Notes under the pieces: model-generated
Told to the model about the DNA's origin: nothing
The model's database searches: none
What the model saw: only the letters and a program-made list of their open reading frames with translations
NCBI RefSeq assembly: GCF_900188455.1
Contig: NZ_FZOL01000014.1
Span: forward strand, 62,001 to 126,000
Source: Pseudomonas japonica
GTDB lineage: Bacteria; Pseudomonadota; Gammaproteobacteria; Pseudomonadales; Pseudomonadaceae
Direction of reading: 5' to 3'
Length of the DNA: 64,000 nucleotides
Program-made: the position numbers and the translations under genes
Part shown: one piece after another, positions 8,509-16,882 of the stretch
How positions within the stretch are numbered: position 1 is the first letter of the stretch
How the letters are laid out: the number at the start of each line of letters is the position of its first letter

Positions 8509-9023
8509 GTCGGCTCGCCATACAGGGCGATGTAGCACTGACGCATGCCCTGGGCCAGGTACTGGCGCACCCTGGGCACGGAGACCGCAAGCTTCTCGGC
8601 GATTTCGGCGTGGGTCATGCCGTCCAGGCGGTTGTGCAGGAAGGCCGCGCGGGCCTTGCTCGACAGCTTGCCGAGCAGGCGGTCGATGGCCTTGAGGTCT
8701 TCGAGGATCAGGTGCAGGGTTTCCGGCGAAGGGTGCTCGGCCTCCGGGACCAGCAGCAGTTCCTCCAGCCAGGCCTGTTCCAGCGCGGCACGGCGAAAGT
8801 GGTCGAACAGCAGGCCCTTGGCCACGGCCATGAGGAACGCCCGCGGCTGGCGCGGCGCCGGCAGCTCGTCGCGACCGAGCAGGCGGACGAAGGTGTCCTG
8901 GCTCAGGTCTTCGGCGCGTTCGGTGCTGGCGAGGTTGCGGCGCAACCAGCCGAGCAGCCAGACGCGATGATCGCGATAGAGTGCGCCAACCAGCTCGCTG
9001 TGAGGGCTAGGTACCGACGACAA
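8505..9023 (-). CDS. fiuI: ECF (FecI-type) iron-starvation sigma factor
   Basis: 172-residue ECF sigma factor. Sigma region 2 lies at about 10-80 (ALYRDHRVWLLGWLRRNL, AEDLSQDTFVRLLG) and region 4 at about 115-165 (LSSKARAAFLHNRLDGMTHAEIAEKLAVSVPRVRQYLAQGM). It is the first gene of the sigma/anti-sigma/receptor/PepSY set and overlaps the anti-sigma gene by 4 bp. A Fur-box-like sequence lies 32-46 bp upstream of the start, so expression should rise under iron limitation. It would direct RNA polymerase to the receptor promoter. The symbol is by synteny; the class assignment is secure. Confidence 0.88.
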   Translation of the reverse strand: MSSVPSPHSELVGALYRDHRVWLLGWLRRNLASTERAEDLSQDTFVRLLGRDELPAPRQPRAFLMAVAKGLLFDHFRRAALEQAWLEELLLVPEAEHPSPETLHLILEDLKAIDRLLGKLSSKARAAFLHNRLDGMTHAEIAEKLAVSVPRVRQYLAQGMRQCYIALYGEPT

Positions 9024-9054
9024 GACGTTCCCCGGAGAAGAGTGTGTTAACTAA

Positions 9055-9069
9055 CGAGAATTATTCGCG
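9055..9069. promoter_or_regulatory. Fur-box-like palindrome upstream of the ECF sigma gene
   Basis: CGAGAAT-T-ATTCGCG resembles the Fur 7-1-7 site TGAGAAT-N-ATTCTCA (11 of 14 positions). It sits 32-46 bp in front of the sigma-factor start codon, where a Fur site should block transcription. Confidence 0.55.
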
Positions 9070-9141
9070 ATTGTGTCAGAGCACGTGGCACTGTGCAATT
9101 AACGCTCATCGGATTGCTCGTCGGTCTTTCCGGGAAAGGTA

Positions 9142-9852
9142 TTACAAGCCGTGGCTGTGTTGGCGCTTGCGCCGCCAGCTCTGCAGACGCTGTTCCAGCC
9201 GTTTCGGACTGTCCAGTTGCTGGCGTCGGGCCTGGCTGAAGAGGATCAGGCTCAGTTCGGCGGTGACCTGGGCATCGGCGCTGGCGTTGTGGCGTTCTTC
9301 CACCAGCAGGCCGAAATGCGCGACCCAGTCGTCGAGACCGGCATCGCGCATCACCACCTCGGGGTTGAGCAGCGGGGCCAGCTCGGCGACGTCCATGAAC
9401 GGGTGCTGCAGCTTGTAGCCGAGGCTGTCCTTGAGCGCGCGGCTGAGCATGCGCTGGTCGAAACCGGCGTGGAAGGCCAGCAGCGGGCTGTCGCCGATGA
9501 AGTCCATCAGGTCCAGCAGCGCCTGCGCCGGGTCGCAGCCGGCGGCGATGGCGCTCGGCGCCAGGCCATGGATCAGCGTGCTCGGCGCCAGCTTGTGGTC
9601 GTGACGGTGCAGGGTGCGTTCGAACTGCTGGCTGAAGTCGATGGCGCCGTCCTCGATCACCACCGCGCCGATGGACAGCACCTGGTCGCGGTTGAGGTTG
9701 AGGCCGCTGGTTTCCAGGTCCAGCACCACCCAGCGCTGCTGGCGCAGGGACTGCTCGCTCCAGGTCGGCGCGCTGGCCAGGCTGGCGAGGCGCTGGCGCT
9801 GTTCCTCGGCAAGTTCGGGTTGGCTGGGACGCAGCCAGGCAAACAGACTCAT
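9142..9852 (-). CDS. DnaQ-like 3'-5' exonuclease (DEDDh)
   Basis: 236-residue exonuclease of the DnaQ/PolC-epsilon type. Exo I is seen as VVLDLETSGL (Asp45, Glu47), Exo II in LAFHAGFDQRMLSRAL, and Exo III in HNASADAQVTAEL, giving the DEDDh set of metal ligands. It starts inside the last codons of the DUF294 gene (ATGA overlap at 9849-9852), so the two are co-translated. The same pairing of a DnaQ-like exonuclease with a DUF294/CBS protein occurs widely in gamma-proteobacteria, often near acetate-use genes. The cellular substrate is unknown; it is not the replicative epsilon subunit. Confidence 0.82.
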   Translation of the reverse strand: MSLFAWLRPSQPELAEEQRQRLASLASAPTWSEQSLRQQRWVVLDLETSGLNLNRDQVLSIGAVVIEDGAIDFSQQFERTLHRHDHKLAPSTLIHGLAPSAIAAGCDPAQALLDLMDFIGDSPLLAFHAGFDQRMLSRALKDSLGYKLQHPFMDVAELAPLLNPEVVMRDAGLDDWVAHFGLLVEERHNASADAQVTAELSLILFSQARRQQLDSPKRLEQRLQSWRRKRQHSHGL

Positions 9853-11795
9853 AGTTGATACCGCAGGGCCAGGCTGCTTTGCAGGCGCTGGGCCTGACGC
9901 AGGGATTCACGCAGGATGCGCCGGTCGAGGTCGTTGAGGTTGTCCGGGTCGACGCGGTTGGAATACGGCAGGTTCTGCCGGGTCTGGATCTGGTGCTGCT
10001 GCATGCGGGTCTGCTGGATGAAGTGATAGGCCTCCTCGAAGGCGCCGCCGTCCAGCGGGTCGATGACCTCCTTCTGCACCAGCTGGCGCAGCCGCTCCAA
10101 GGTGTTGTTGGCGCTGATGCCGTTGGCCAGGGCCAGCAGTCGCGCGCCGTCGACGAAGGGCGTCAGGCCCTGGACCTTGAGGTCTAGGGTGGCGGCCTTG
10201 TCGTTGCCGCTGCGGGTCAGGACGAACTCGCGGAAGCGTCCCACCGGCGGTTTCTGGCGCAGCGCGTTGTCCGCCATCATGCGCTGGAACAGGCGGTTGT
10301 CGGCGACCTGGTCGAGAATGCCCTGGCGCAGTTGCTCGCAGCCACGGTCATCGCCCCAGACCACGCGCAGGTCGAAATAGATGCTGGAGGCCAGCAGGTT
10401 TTCCGGAGTCGCCTCGCGGATGAAGGCGGCGAAGCGCCGTGCCCATTCCGCGCGGGACAGGCACAGCTCCGGGTTGCCGGCCATGATGTTGCCCTTGCAC
10501 AGGCTGAAACCGCATTGCGCCAGGTTCTGGTTGATGTACTGCGCCAGCGGCAGCAGGCGGCCGCGGATCTCGGCGGCTTCCACCGCGTCCCTGGCCTCGA
10601 AGAGGATGCCGTTGTCCTGGTCGGTGTGCAGGGTCTGTTCGCGGCGGCCTTCGCTGCCGAAGCATAACCAGGTGAAGGGCACGCCGGGGTCGCCTTTTTC
10701 CGCGATCGCCAGTTCGATCACCCGGCACACGGTGTGGTCGTTGAGCAGGGTGATGATGTGGGTGATCTGTGTCGACGAGGCGCCGTGGGCGAGCATGCGC
10801 TCGACCAACTGGCCGATCTCGCCGCGCAGCGCCACCAGGCTTTCCAGGCGCGGCGCGCTGCGGATGGTGCGGGCCAGATGGACCAGGTCGACCCGTTGCA
10901 GGGAAAACAGGTCGCGCTCGGAGACCACGCCGCACAGGCGGCGGTCTTCCACCAGGCAGACGTGGGCGATATGCCGTTCGGTCATGGCGATGGCGGCGTC
11001 GAAGGCACTGGCCTGGGGTGTCAGGTAGAACGGCGCGGCCGTCATGTGCGCCGACACCGGCGCGTTGAAGTCGGTGTCGGCGCGGGCCACCACCTGGCGC
11101 AGGTCGCGCAGGGTGAAGATACCCACTGGGAAGCGCTCGTCGTCGACGATGACGATGCTGCCGACCTGGCTTTCGTCCATCAGCCGCACCGCTTCGCGCA
11201 GGCTGGTATCGGGTGCGCATGCCACCGGATGACGCATCGCCAGCTCACCGAGGCGGGTGTTCAGCGAATACTGGTTGCCGAGGGTCTCCACGGCGCGTCG
11301 CTGGACTTGCTGGTTGACCTGGTCGAGCAGGCTGCTGACCCCGCGCAGGGCGAAGTCGCGGAACACCTCGGAAAGGGCGAACAGGCGGATGAACGCGGCC
11401 TTGTTCAGTTGCAGGCAGAAGGTGTCCTCGCCCGCCAGGTGCTCGGTGCGGGTGGCGCGTTCGCCGAGCAGGGCGGCCAGCGGGAAGCATTCGCCGCGGG
11501 TGATTTCGAAGGTGGTTTCGGTGTCGCCCTTGACCACATGGGTGCGTTCGCCGACCACGCGGCCCTGCTTGACGATGAAGAAGTGCTCCACCGGTCCGTC
11601 GGCGGGTTTGATGATGCTGTCGCCCGCGGCGTAGAAGCGCAGCTGGCACTGTTCCACCAGGTACGCCAGGTGGGCGTTCTCCATCTGGTTGAACGGCGGG
11701 AAACGCTGCAGGAACTGCATGGTCCCCTGGATGTTCTGCATTACCGCGGTTTTACCGGCCTGGTCGAACGCGTCCATTTTGCTCATCAGCGGCAC
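9849..11795 (-). CDS. DUF294 putative nucleotidyltransferase with cNMP-binding and CBS domains
   Basis: 648-residue cytoplasmic signalling protein. Order of domains: cyclic-nucleotide-binding fold (about 30-140, FYAAGDSIIKPADGPVEHFFIVKQG), a pair of CBS domains (about 175-305), a DUF294 nucleotidyltransferase core (about 330-470, FGSEGRREQTLHTDQDN, with the G-S and D-x-D-type residues), and a DUF294 C-terminal helical domain (about 510-640). It likely senses adenine nucleotides and transfers a nucleotide to an unknown target, like a GlnD-style sensor. Starts at 11795, 11786 and 11777 are all possible. It is cotranscribed with the exonuclease and diverges from the orphan receiver gene. Confidence 0.85.
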   Translation of the reverse strand: MPLMSKMDAFDQAGKTAVMQNIQGTMQFLQRFPPFNQMENAHLAYLVEQCQLRFYAAGDSIIKPADGPVEHFFIVKQGRVVGERTHVVKGDTETTFEITRGECFPLAALLGERATRTEHLAGEDTFCLQLNKAAFIRLFALSEVFRDFALRGVSSLLDQVNQQVQRRAVETLGNQYSLNTRLGELAMRHPVACAPDTSLREAVRLMDESQVGSIVIVDDERFPVGIFTLRDLRQVVARADTDFNAPVSAHMTAAPFYLTPQASAFDAAIAMTERHIAHVCLVEDRRLCGVVSERDLFSLQRVDLVHLARTIRSAPRLESLVALRGEIGQLVERMLAHGASSTQITHIITLLNDHTVCRVIELAIAEKGDPGVPFTWLCFGSEGRREQTLHTDQDNGILFEARDAVEAAEIRGRLLPLAQYINQNLAQCGFSLCKGNIMAGNPELCLSRAEWARRFAAFIREATPENLLASSIYFDLRVVWGDDRGCEQLRQGILDQVADNRLFQRMMADNALRQKPPVGRFREFVLTRSGNDKAATLDLKVQGLTPFVDGARLLALANGISANNTLERLRQLVQKEVIDPLDGGAFEEAYHFIQQTRMQQHQIQTRQNLPYSNRVDPDNLNDLDRRILRESLRQAQRLQSSLALRYQL

Positions 11796-11997
11796 CGTCT
11801 CGGGGTTTCGTCGGGCGAAACCGATTGTTGTTATTGATCCTCATGGTCGGCCGCCAGCGGGGCGGGTGCCCATTGGACGTAAGTCTAAAGCGCGCGCGGC
11901 CGACGATGGCCCGACGAAATGCAGGTTGCAAGCGCTTCGAATGCGGTCTGAACTTCAATTTGCCGGACATTCTGCAGGTCACGATGACGAGACGCCC

Positions 11998-12438
11998 ATG
12001 CCTGAACAAGATGATTTACTGAGCGACGCCGAGCGCGAGGCGCTGGCGGAGATCACGGCGCCTCCGGCCACGCCGCAGAAAGTGCTGATCGTCGATGACG
12101 ACGAAGATGCCAGCGAGCTGCTTGCGGAGATCCTGAAAACCTACGGAATAGAGAGCCTGGCGCTGACCAGCGCGAAGCAGGCGCTGCAGCTGATCCTGTG
12201 TGACCGGAACATCGGCCTGCTGATCACCGATCTGCGCATGACGCCGTTCGACGGCCTGGAGCTGATCCGCAAGATTCGCGAGTCGGAGAAGGCCGCGTTG
12301 CCGATCATCATCATTTCCGGGGATGCGCAGGTGCAGGATGCGATCACGGCGATGCACCTGAGCGTGGTGGATTTCATGCTCAAGCCGATCGATGTGGGGA
12401 AATTGATGCCGTTGGTGCGCAGGGAACTGGGCGTTTGA
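11998..12438 (+). CDS. Orphan single-domain response regulator
   Basis: 146-residue protein: a short charged N-terminal tail (1-27) followed by one receiver domain. VLIVDDDED supplies the acidic pocket, LLITDLRMTPFDG carries the phosphoacceptor Asp78, and Lys129 is in DFMLKPID. No output domain follows, so it acts by protein contact. No kinase gene is adjacent. The start is ATG 11998; the frame is open further upstream but runs through the intergenic region without RBS or homology. It diverges from the DUF294 gene by 202 bp and is followed by a REP doublet. Confidence 0.82.
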   Translation: MPEQDDLLSDAEREALAEITAPPATPQKVLIVDDDEDASELLAEILKTYGIESLALTSAKQALQLILCDRNIGLLITDLRMTPFDGLELIRKIRESEKAALPIIIISGDAQVQDAITAMHLSVVDFMLKPIDVGKLMPLVRRELGV

Positions 12439-12443
12439 ATGAT

Positions 12444-12557
12444 CGGGCCTGCTTTGCAGGCCTTCACGGGCAAGCCACGCTCCTACGGGGCATCGGATTG
12501 ATGCGAACCCCGTAGGAGCGTGGCTTGCCCGCGAAGGACCGCAAAGCGGTCCCGATT
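12444..12557. repeat. REP doublet with perfect 24-bp inverted arms
   Basis: Arms 12467-12490 and 12508-12531 are perfect inverted copies (GTAGGAGCGTGGCTTGCCCG core), separated by 17 bp. Each is flanked by a shorter stem (GGCCTGCTTTGCAGGCC on the left, GGACCGCAAAGCGGTCC on the right). It sits between the convergent orphan receiver and glcB genes and may also end their transcripts. Confidence 0.85.
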
Positions 12558-12571
12558 GCAGACGCTGCGGA

Positions 12572-14749
12572 TCAGAGGCCGTTACGCGCCTTGTACTCGC
12601 GACGACGACGATGCAGCACCGGCTCGGTGTAGCCGTTCGGCTGCTTGGTGCCCTCGACCACCAGCTCGACCGCCGCCTGGAAGGCGATGTTGCTGTCGAA
12701 GTCCGGTGCCAGCGGGCGATACAGCGGGTCGTTGGCGTTCTGCTTGTCCACCACCGGCGCCATGCGCTTGAGGCTTTCCAGCACCTGCTCCTCACTCACC
12801 ACGCCATGACGCAGCCAGTTGGCCAGCAGCTGGGCGGAGATACGCAGGGTGGCGCGGTCTTCCATCAGGCCGACATCGTTGATGTCCGGCACCTTCGAGC
12901 AACCCACGCCCTGGTCGATCCAGCGCACGACATAGCCGAGGATGCCCTGGGCGTTGTTGTCCAGCTCGTTGCGGATCTCTTCCGCCGACCAGTTGGTGTC
13001 CGGCGCCAGCGGGATGGTCAGGATGTCGTCGACCGAAGCCGGCGCGCGCTTGGCCAGTTCGGCCTGGCGCTCCTGGACGTTGACCTTGTGGTAGTGCAGC
13101 ACGTGCAGTGCGGCGGCGGTCGGCGACGGTACCCAGGCGGTGTTGGCACCGGCCTGCGGGTGGGCGATCTTCTGTTCCAGCATCGCGGCCATCAGGTCCG
13201 GCATGGCCCACATGCCCTTGCCGATCTGCGCGCGGCCCTGCAGGCCGGTGGCCAGGCCGATGTCGACGTTGGAGTTCTCGTAGGCGCCGATCCATTTCTG
13301 CGTCTTCATGGTGCCCTTGCGCACCATGGCGCCGGCTTCCATGGAGGTGTGGATCTCGTCACCGGTACGGTCGAGGAAGCCGGTGTTGATGAACACCACG
13401 CGCTCGCTGGCAGCCTTGATGCAGGCCTTGAGGTTGACCGTGGTACGGCGCTCCTCGTCCATGATTCCGACTTTCAGGGTGTTGTGCGGCAGGCCCAGCA
13501 TGTCTTCGATGCGGCCGAACAGCTCGTTGGTGAACGCGGCTTCTTCCGGGCCGTGCATCTTCGGCTTGACGATGTACACCGAGCCGGTGCGGGTGTTCTT
13601 GCGCGAAGTGTTGCCGTTGAGGTTGTGCATCGCCGCCAGGTTGGTGACCAGGCCGTCGAGGATGCCTTCCGGCACTTCGTTGCCGTCCTTGTCGAGGATC
13701 GCGTCGATGGTCATCAGGTGACCGACGTTGCGCACGAACAGCAGCGAACGACCATGCAGGGTGACGCTGCCGCCATCGACCGTGGTGTACTCGCGGTCCG
13801 GGTTCATGGTGCGGGTGAAGGTCTGGCCGTTCTTGCTCACGCTTTCCGACAGGTCGCCCTTCATCAGGCCCAGCCAGTTGCGGTAGACCACGACCTTGTC
13901 GTCGGCGTCGACGGCGGCTACGGAGTCTTCGCAGTCCATGATGGTGGTCAGCGCGGCTTCGACCAGGATGTCCTTCACGCCGGCGGCGTCGGTCTGGCCG
14001 ACCGGGGTGGTCGGGTCGATCTGGATTTCGAAGTGCAGGCCGTTGTGCTTGAGCAGGATGCCGGTTGGCTCGCTGGCCTGGCCCTGGAAGCCGATCAGTT
14101 GCGCATCGTCACGCAGGCCGGTGTTGCTGCCGCCTTTGAGCGCGACGACCAGCTTGCCGCCGTCGAGGCTGTAGCGGGTGGCGTCGACATGGGAGCCGGC
14201 GGCCAGTGGCGCGGCTTCGTCGAGGAAGGCGCGGGCGAAGGCGATGACCTTGTCGCCGCGGACCTTGTTGTAGCCCTTGCCCTTTTCCGCGCCGTCGGCT
14301 TCGCTGATGGCGTCGGTGCCGTACAGTGCGTCGTACAGCGAGCCCCAGCGGGCGTTCGAGGCGTTCAGGGCGAAACGTGCGTTCATCACCGGAACCACCA
14401 GCTGCGGGCCGGCTACACGGGCGATCTCGTCATCGACGTTCTGAGTGGACACCTGGAAATCCGACGCTTCTGGCAGCAGATAACCAATTTCCTGAAGGAA
14501 TGCCTTGTACGCCACGGCATCGTGTGCCTGGCCTTTGCGCGCCTGGTGCCAGGCATCGATCTGCGCTTGCAGGGTGTCGCGTTTGCTCAGCAGGGCTTTG
14601 TTCTTTGGAGCGAGGTCGTTGATGATCTTTTCCGCACCTGCCCAGAACTTCTCGACGCTGACGCCGGTTCCGGGAATGGCTTCGTTGTTCACGAAGTCGA
14701 ACAGGACTTTGGCGACCTGAAGGCCACCGACTTGAACGTGTTCAGTCAT
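12572..14749 (-). CDS. glcB: Malate synthase G
   Basis: 725-residue enzyme that condenses glyoxylate with acetyl-CoA to malate, the second step of the glyoxylate shunt, used on acetate and fatty acids. The length is right for isoform G. Visible blocks include TIMDCEDSVAAVDADDKVVVYRNWLG, GPEEAAFTNELFGRIEDMLG, and the catalytic-Asp region CSKVPDINDVGLMEDRATLRIS near residue 630. The start at 14749 (MTEHVQVGGLQV) is taken over one four codons upstream. It is monocistronic, with a 440-bp AT-richer upstream region. Confidence 0.96.
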   Translation of the reverse strand: MTEHVQVGGLQVAKVLFDFVNNEAIPGTGVSVEKFWAGAEKIINDLAPKNKALLSKRDTLQAQIDAWHQARKGQAHDAVAYKAFLQEIGYLLPEASDFQVSTQNVDDEIARVAGPQLVVPVMNARFALNASNARWGSLYDALYGTDAISEADGAEKGKGYNKVRGDKVIAFARAFLDEAAPLAAGSHVDATRYSLDGGKLVVALKGGSNTGLRDDAQLIGFQGQASEPTGILLKHNGLHFEIQIDPTTPVGQTDAAGVKDILVEAALTTIMDCEDSVAAVDADDKVVVYRNWLGLMKGDLSESVSKNGQTFTRTMNPDREYTTVDGGSVTLHGRSLLFVRNVGHLMTIDAILDKDGNEVPEGILDGLVTNLAAMHNLNGNTSRKNTRTGSVYIVKPKMHGPEEAAFTNELFGRIEDMLGLPHNTLKVGIMDEERRTTVNLKACIKAASERVVFINTGFLDRTGDEIHTSMEAGAMVRKGTMKTQKWIGAYENSNVDIGLATGLQGRAQIGKGMWAMPDLMAAMLEQKIAHPQAGANTAWVPSPTAAALHVLHYHKVNVQERQAELAKRAPASVDDILTIPLAPDTNWSAEEIRNELDNNAQGILGYVVRWIDQGVGCSKVPDINDVGLMEDRATLRISAQLLANWLRHGVVSEEQVLESLKRMAPVVDKQNANDPLYRPLAPDFDSNIAFQAAVELVVEGTKQPNGYTEPVLHRRRREYKARNGL

Positions 14750-15189
14750 TGCTTGCCTCACTCTGCTCAGCTATTTCGCTTTTCTATTTACGCCTTACAC
14801 GCTTCTCTAAACACGGCACCAGTGCATGTCCTGACGGACGGCTGGGTACGGCTCGCCAGAGGGTCCGGCGGGCGGTTGCGCATTTTCACAGGCGCTTTGG
14901 CAGACATCGGATCGGACGCTTTGTAGTCCGCGCTGCGGCATACTACATGATGCGCTGCGCATGTGAAAATCAGACTAAATACGTCGTTCCGCGACCGTTT
15001 GGTCGCAAGGGGTCATGCTGGGAGGCTATATGTTCGCAAAAAACGAGTGGATTGTTCCAGATAAATCTTAAAACAGTACACGATTTGATTTTCGACGCGC
15101 CTGCGGCAGGTTGCCGCGCCTTGCCTATACTTTCCCGACGCCCCGCTGCCACGGGGGTTCCACGGGTTTTCCAGCAGAGGGTCGTCCGC
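14750..15189. other. 440-bp intergenic region between glcB and gcvR
   Basis: No gene is supported here. The stretch is AT-richer than its surroundings and must hold the divergent promoters of glcB and gcvR. Visible: a 9-bp inverted pair ATTTTCACA (14882-14890) / TGTGAAAAT (14962-14970), 71 bp apart, and a small hairpin GCGACC-GTTT-GGTCGC near 14990-15005. I cannot assign a regulator. Confidence 0.5.
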
Positions 15190-15708
15190 GTGAATCATCT
15201 TGTCCTCACCGTTATCGCCGCCGACAAGGCTGGCCAGGTCGAGCGTATCGCCCAAACCATCGCCGAGCACAACGGCAACTGGCTGGAGAGCCGCATGTCG
15301 CGCATGGCCGGGCAGTTCGCCGGGATCCTGCGCATCGCCGTGCCGGCCGAATCCCACGACGAACTGGTCGATGCCCTGCAGGCGCTGGGCGAACGCGGGA
15401 TCCGCGTGCTCATCGCCGAGAGCGGGATCGAGCCGTCCTGCACCTGGAAGCCGATCGCCATGAGCCTGGTCGGCAACGACCGCCCGGGGATCGTTCGCGA
15501 TATCACCCGCCTGCTGGCGGAACAGGGGGTCAACGTCGAGCGGCTGAGCACCGACGTGCGCCCGGCGCCGATGAGCAGCGAGCCGCTGTTCCACGCCGAT
15601 GCGTTGCTGGCGGTGCCGCTGACCCTGTCGCTGGATAACCTGCAAGCCCGTCTCGAAGACCTCGCCGACGACCTGATGGTGGAGCTGGAACTGCGCCCCG
15701 AAGAGTAG
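15190..15708 (+). CDS. gcvR: Glycine cleavage system repressor-like ACT-domain protein
   Basis: 172-residue protein of two tandem ACT domains (about 3-85 and 92-165), without a DNA-binding domain. The second begins MSLVGNDRPGIVRDITRLLAEQGVNVERL, typical of GcvR. GcvR binds glycine and modulates GcvA at the gcvTHP operon in enterobacteria. I start it at GTG 15190 (protein MNHLVLTVIAADKAGQ), because the ACT fold begins there and AGAGGG lies upstream; the longer open frame crosses an apparently non-coding region. It stands alone after glcB. Confidence 0.72.
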   Translation: MNHLVLTVIAADKAGQVERIAQTIAEHNGNWLESRMSRMAGQFAGILRIAVPAESHDELVDALQALGERGIRVLIAESGIEPSCTWKPIAMSLVGNDRPGIVRDITRLLAEQGVNVERLSTDVRPAPMSSEPLFHADALLAVPLTLSLDNLQARLEDLADDLMVELELRPEE

Positions 15709-15749
15709 TTATCCCCCGTTCACTTATCCCGTTTTAACGGGGATCGCCC

Positions 15750-15871
15750 TGTGGATAAGCTGGGGAGCCACCGCGCCAGCCCAGGCGCGCCGAGGCTTTC
15801 CGGCGATTGAGCAAAAAATCGCCAGAAATCAGCAGCTTGTGCACAAAGCGCGGGGATGAGGGTGTGGATAA
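15750..15871. promoter_or_regulatory. Two perfect DnaA boxes between gcvR and rarD
   Basis: TGTGGATAA, the complement of the consensus DnaA box TTATCCACA, occurs exactly at 15750-15758 and 15863-15871 in the same orientation. Related TTATCCC sequences lie at about 15710 and 15724. The whole cluster is in a 226-bp non-coding gap. Confidence 0.55.
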
Positions 15872-15886
15872 CCTTGGGAGAGGTCG

Positions 15887-15915
15887 CTGCAGGCCACGAA
15901 CGGCGTGGCCTGCAG
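15887..15915. terminator. Strong hairpin, 12-bp perfect stem
   Basis: CTGCAGGCCACG / CGTGGCCTGCAG around a 5-nt loop, in the convergent gap between gcvR and rarD. There is only a short T stretch, so it is a probable bidirectional terminator for both genes. Confidence 0.6.
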
Positions 15916-15934
15916 ACGTTTGATCAATTATTGA

Positions 15935-16822
15935 TCAGGTGCGTTTGCGCAGGCTCAGCCAGGCATCGACGCTGTACAGGGCCAGGCCGGCCCAGATGAA
16001 CATGAAGGCGATCAGCGTGCTGTGCGACAGGTGCTCGTCGAACAGCAGCACCGCCTGCAGCAGCACCAGGGTCGGCGCCAGGTATTGCAGGAAGCCCAGG
16101 GTGGTGTAGGGCAAGTGGCGCGCGGCGGCGTTGAAGCTCACCAGCGGGACCAGGGTCACGGGGCCGGCGGCGATCAGCCACAGGGCCTGGCTGGTGCTGA
16201 AGAACTCGGGCTGGACGCTGCTCGCGGCGGGGTTGAGCAACAGCCAGCCGAGCGCGATGGGCACCAGCATCCAGGTTTCCACTACAAGACCGGGCAGCGC
16301 CGCTACAGGCGCCTGTTTGCGGATCAGGCCATAGAAGCCGAAGCTCAGCGCCAGGGCCAGCGATACCCACGGCAGGCTGCCCACCTGCCACACCTGCTGC
16401 GCCACCCCGAGGGCCGCCAGGCCCACCGCGATCCATTGCAGGCGGCGCAGGCGCTCGCCGAGCAGCAGCATGCCCAGCAGCACGTTCACCAGCGGGTTGA
16501 TGTAGTAGCCGAGGCTGGCTTCGAGCATGCGCCCGTTGTTCACCGCCCAGACGTAGGTCAGCCAGTTGAAGGCGATCAGCGCCCCGCTCAGGGCCAGGAT
16601 CGCCAGGCGCCGCGGGTTGTCGCGCAGCTCGCGCCACCAGCCCGGATGCTTCCAGACCAGCAGCAGCAACGAACCGAACAGCGCCGACCAGAGTACCCGG
16701 TGGACGATGATTTCCACCGCGGGAACGCTTTGCAGCAGCTTGAAGTAGATGGGGAACAAGCCCCAGATGATGTAGGCGGTAAGGCCGAGAATGTACCCGC
16801 GGCGCGGGTTGGCGGCAGTCAT
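15935..16822 (-). CDS. rarD: EamA-family transporter RarD
   Basis: 295-residue inner-membrane protein with ten predicted helices in two EamA repeats. The start MTAANPRRGYILGLTAYIIWGLFPIYFKLLQSVPAVEIIVHRVLWS is the RarD signature. RarD proteins are drug/metabolite-superfamily permeases, named from a chloramphenicol-sensitivity link; the real substrate is not established. The stop codon lies within a small TGATCAAT-T-ATTGATCA palindrome (15921-15937). It is followed downstream by a strong hairpin and preceded by srkA on the same strand. Confidence 0.85.
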   Translation of the reverse strand: MTAANPRRGYILGLTAYIIWGLFPIYFKLLQSVPAVEIIVHRVLWSALFGSLLLLVWKHPGWWRELRDNPRRLAILALSGALIAFNWLTYVWAVNNGRMLEASLGYYINPLVNVLLGMLLLGERLRRLQWIAVGLAALGVAQQVWQVGSLPWVSLALALSFGFYGLIRKQAPVAALPGLVVETWMLVPIALGWLLLNPAASSVQPEFFSTSQALWLIAAGPVTLVPLVSFNAAARHLPYTTLGFLQYLAPTLVLLQAVLLFDEHLSHSTLIAFMFIWAGLALYSVDAWLSLRKRT

Positions 16823-16882
16823 TTGTAATCCTTGCTTAGCTAGCTAAATGCGCGGCTATTGTAGACAGACTGCCGCTGGCTT

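Noticed and set aside
14749..15189. Upstream extension of gcvR over the intergenic region
   Set aside because: AT-rich, non-protein-like translation overlapping the glcB promoter; the ACT domain starts at GTG 15190.
15921..15937. TGATCAAT-T-ATTGATCA considered as an Anr/FNR site
   Set aside because: Anr needs TTGAT-N4-ATCAA; the spacing does not fit and the element lies on a stop codon in a convergent gap.
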